A DNA stretch of 8,109 nucleotides, taken from the NCBI GenBank assembly GCA_026400595.1, contig JAPLOT010000270.1:1-8109 (forward strand), given 5' to 3'. Under the pieces are notes generated by a model. It saw only the letters and a list, made by a program, of their open reading frames with translations, did not search any database and was not told the origin of the DNA. The position numbers and the translations under genes are program-made. Below are positions 5,993 through 8,109 of the stretch, in pieces (within the stretch, counting starts at the first letter, position 1; each line of letters starts with the position of its first letter). The DNA is from Alphaproteobacteria bacterium. GTDB lineage: Bacteria > Pseudomonadota > Alphaproteobacteria > Rhizobiales > Aestuariivirgaceae.

Positions 5993-7267
5993 TCACCTGT
6001 CTTCTTCCCGTGCGATGGCGCGCCAGCCGATGTCGCGGCGGCAGAAACCTTCGGGCCAGTCGATACGGTCGACTGCCGCATAGGCCCGGGCCTGGGCCTC
6101 TTGCGCCGTTTTGCCGATGGCCGTGACGTTGAGTACCCGCCCGCCACTGGCTACCAGCTCTCCATTCTTCAGGGCGGTGCCGGCATGGAAGATCTCGACG
6201 CCCTCCAGACTGGCTGCTCCCTCGAGGCCGCGGATGGCCGAACCCTTGACGACCTCGCCCGGATAACCCCTGGCGCAGAGAACGACGGTCAGTGCCGCCT
6301 CGTCGAACCAGCGCACCGACATGCGGTCGAGCGTGCCATCGCAACAGGCCAGCAGCAACGCCACCAGGTCGTCCTTCAGCCGCATCATCAACACCTGGCA
6401 TTCGGGATCTCCGAAGCGGGCATTGTACTCGATGAGCTTGGGACCCTCCCGGGTAAGGATCAATCCGGCGTAGAGCACGCCCACGTAGGGATGGCCCATG
6501 TCGGCAAGCGCGCGGATGGTCGGCTTGACGATGCGTTCCAGCGCCTCGCCGCAGAGCGCGGGCGTCATGCAGGGCGCCGGCGAATAGGCACCCATGCCGC
6601 CGGTATTGGGCCCGGTGTCGCCATCGCCGACGCGCTTGTGATCCTGTGCCGTAGTAAGCGGCAAGGCGTTCCTTCCATCCGTCAGCACGAAAAAGCTGGC
6701 TTCCTCGCCCTTGAGGAATTCCTCGATCACGCATTCGGCCCCGCCGAACTTGCCGCTGAGGATGTCCGCGACGGCGGCGCGGGCCTCCGCCATCGTCATG
6801 GCGACGGTCACGCCCTTGCCCGCGGCGAGACCGTCGGCCTTGATGACGATGGGTGCGCCGTGGGTCTCCAGGTAGGCAAGCGCCTTGTCCTCGTCGCTGA
6901 AGCGACCGTAGGCGGCCGTCGGAATGCCATGCTTGGCGCAGATATCCTTGGTGAAGCCCTTCGAGCCTTCAAGCTGGGCGGCGAATTTCGACGGGCCGAA
7001 AACCTTGATTCCCGCCGCACGAAGGTCGTCCTACAGTCCGGCCACCAGCGGCGCTTCGGGACCCACGACCACGAGGCCGATGGCCTCTGCCTTGCAGAAG
7101 GCGATGACGGCCCCATGATCGGCAATCTTGAGATCGACCACCCTTGCGACCTGGTCGATGCCGGGATTGCCTGGCGCGCAGAAGAGCTTGTCGCACAAGG
7201 GGCTGGCGGAGATGGCCCAGGCCAGGGCGTGTTCGCGGCCGCCGGAGCCGATCAGGAGGATGTTCAT
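5993..7267 (-). pseudogene. purD: Phosphoribosylamine-glycine ligase PurD, interrupted by an in-frame amber codon
   Basis: PurD (GAR synthetase) joins glycine to phosphoribosylamine using ATP, the second step of purine synthesis. 424 codons plus stop, against about 429 aa in E. coli. Start ATG 7267 (MNILLIGSGGREHALAW) with AAGGA 8 nt before it. Conserved: GNPG (33-36), VVVGPEAPLVAGL (66-78), GPSKFAAQLEGSKGFTKD (91-108), ATP-grasp lysine region IKADGLAAGKG (142-152), NTGGMGAYSPAP (221-232) and signature RFGDPECQ (284-291). The C-terminal domain runs intact to TGA at 5993. Codon 79 is TAG (7031-7033), directly before DDLRAAGI. Both sides are in the same frame and equally well conserved, so a single base change is the simplest explanation: sequencing error, recent nonsense mutation, or read-through. 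As written, translation stops after 78 residues, inside the N-terminal domain. A restart at GTG 6811 would miss the first 152 residues. The open frame extends upstream to 7345, but that part overlaps xseA and is not conserved. Confidence 0.9.
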
Positions 7268-7334
7268 GGGTGGCGTCCTTGCTTTCTGCCGCCTTCTCGC
7301 ATTTGATGTCCCGGAATCAAAGGGCAGAATTGCA
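7268..7334. promoter_or_regulatory. Divergent intergenic region between purD and xseA
   Basis: 67 bp between divergent starts. Promoters for both genes are expected here or inside the opposite coding region, but I find no convincing -35/-10 pair on either strand. I see no purine riboswitch-like structure. On the plus strand the only purine-rich stretch before xseA (AAAGGG) ends about 12 nt before the ATG, a poor ribosome site. Confidence 0.4.
7276..7280 (-). promoter_or_regulatory. Ribosome binding site of purD
   Basis: AAGGA on the minus strand, 8 nt before the ATG at 7267. Together with the conserved N-terminus MNILLIGSGGREHA it rules out the upstream ATG at 7345. Its presence shows that the translation signal of the interrupted gene has not decayed. 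Confidence 0.65.
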
Positions 7335-8109
7335 ATGTCCACCATCTGGAATCACGATCCGGAGACCGGCGAGGTCATCGAGGAGGCCAAGGCCAATCTT
7401 GGCGAATTCTCGGTCACCGAGATCGCCCACGCGCTCAAGCGGACGTTGGAGGACCGCTTCGGCCATGTCCGGGTCAGGGGCGAGATTTCTGGCTATCGCG
7501 GGCCGCATTCCTCGGGCCATTGCTATTTTGCGATCAAGGACGAGGGGGCAAAGCTGGACGCGGTCATCTGGCGCGGCAGCTTTGGCCGGTTGCGCGCCAA
7601 GCTGCAGGAGGGTCTCGAGGTCATCGCAACCGGCAAGATTTCGTCCTACCCGATGAAGTCCAGCTATCAGATCATCATCGAGAATGTCGAGCCGGCAGGT
7701 GTCGGCGCGCTCATGGCCTTGCTTGAGGAGCGCAAGAAGAAGCTCGCCGCCGAAGGCCTCTTTGACCCGGACCGCAAGCGCGCGCTGCCCTATCTGCCCA
7801 GGGTGATCGGCGTCGTGACCTCGCCAACGGGCGCGGTGATCCGCGACATCCTGCACCGGCTCAACGAACGATTTCCGCGCCACGTGATCGTCTGGCCCGT
7901 GCGGGTCCAGGGCGAGACGAGTGCCGCCGAAGTGGCTGCGGCCATCGCGGGGTTCAACCGCATGACGCCGCGGCCGGACGTGATCATCGTGGCGCGTGGC
8001 GGTGGTTCCTTGGAGGACCTCTGGGGATTCAACGAGGAGGTTGTGGTGCGCGCCGCCGCGGCCAGCGAGATTCCCCTCATCTCGGCGGTCGGACACGAAA
8101 CGGATACGA
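7335..8109 (+). CDS. xseA: Exodeoxyribonuclease VII large subunit XseA (5' part; runs off window)
   Basis: Catalytic large subunit of exonuclease VII, which degrades single-stranded DNA from either end together with XseB and acts in repair. 258 complete codons are visible; the family is usually 450 or more residues, so the C-terminal coiled-coil half is missing. N-terminal OB-fold domain at about 22-120, with FSVTEIAHALKRTLED (25-40), VRGEISGYRGPHSSGHCYF (47-65) and EVIATGKISSYP (95-106). The catalytic domain begins with IGVVTSPTGAVIRDIL (158-173), then ARGGGSLEDLWGFNEE (220-235) and ISAVGHETD (249-257). Candidate active-site residues D171, R221, H254 and D257 fall in the conserved motifs. 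Start ATG 7335, because the conserved part begins about 20 residues later and the next in-frame ATG lies deep inside the domain. The ribosome site is weak. Divergent from purD, an arrangement I recall from Rhizobiales. Confidence 0.96.
   Translation, partial: MSTIWNHDPETGEVIEEAKANLGEFSVTEIAHALKRTLEDRFGHVRVRGEISGYRGPHSSGHCYFAIKDEGAKLDAVIWRGSFGRLRAKLQEGLEVIATGKISSYPMKSSYQIIIENVEPAGVGALMALLEERKKKLAAEGLFDPDRKRALPYLPRVIGVVTSPTGAVIRDILHRLNERFPRHVIVWPVRVQGETSAAEVAAAIAGFNRMTPRPDVIIVARGGGSLEDLWGFNEEVVVRAAAASEIPLISAVGHETDT

Noticed and set aside
5914..5994. Minus-strand frame downstream of purD ending in AEAFAEDLAQFTVGV, which looks more protein-like than its surroundings
   Set aside because: Only about 27 residues, no start of its own, and the part upstream is an out-of-frame shadow of purD. 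PurD already ends normally at 5993. A remnant of a lost gene is possible but unsupported.
7031..7033. Amber codon recoded to an amino acid genome-wide
   Set aside because: All complete genes in the window end in TGA or TAA and none in TAG, which is compatible with recoding. That is also expected by chance at high GC with so few genes, and I know of no such code in free-living alphaproteobacteria.
4888..7306. Long plus-strand open frames (4888-6126 and 5804-7306)
   Set aside because: Antisense to the hydrolase and purD, whose motifs are unmistakable. They arise from the scarcity of stops opposite high-GC3 genes.

Overview
The window is a high-GC stretch (roughly 60-65 % by eye), densely coding, with ATGA start/stop overlaps and TGA as the usual stop. 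It looks like a chromosomal segment of an alphaproteobacterium, most likely Hyphomicrobiales (Rhizobiales) or a near relative. The reasons are the PrmA motif form DAGTAFGTGHHGTT, the head-to-head purD/xseA pair, and the tadA/rsmD pairing. I see no tRNA, rRNA, CRISPR array, insertion sequence, phage gene or transfer signature. This is mostly housekeeping DNA with several accessory enzymes set into it.

Layout. (1) 1-2600, minus strand, read right to left: rsmD (16S rRNA G966 methyltransferase), then an enolase-superfamily sugar-acid dehydratase or racemase-like gene, then prmA (ribosomal protein L11 methyltransferase, open at the window edge). The enolase gene and prmA share ATGA. (2) 2667-3122, plus strand: tadA (tRNA A34 deaminase), divergent from rsmD across 66 bp. 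Its last 17 nt overlap the 3' end of the next convergent gene. (3) 3106-5904, minus strand: a tightly packed trio of an alpha/beta hydrolase with the complete fluoroacetate-dehalogenase active-site set, an APH-fold phosphotransferase of the ACAD10/LvaA-like type, and a patatin-like serine hydrolase. Each gene overlaps the next. (4) 5993-7267, minus strand: purD, full length but interrupted in frame by an amber codon at position 79. (5) 7335-8109, plus strand: the 5' part of xseA (exonuclease VII large subunit), divergent from purD across 67 bp.

How the genes work together. prmA, rsmD and tadA all serve the translation apparatus (modification of L11, of 16S rRNA and of tRNA). purD is purine synthesis and xseA is DNA repair. 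The hydrolase, phosphotransferase and patatin trio is probably co-transcribed and could act on small halo-, hydroxy- or acyl-substrates, but no shared pathway can be proven from sequence. The two points most worth checking are the purD amber codon, because the gene is normally needed for purine prototrophy, and the substrate of the dehalogenase-like hydrolase with its kinase neighbour. I do not see a wholly new system such as a defence island, a novel RNA or a repeat array.
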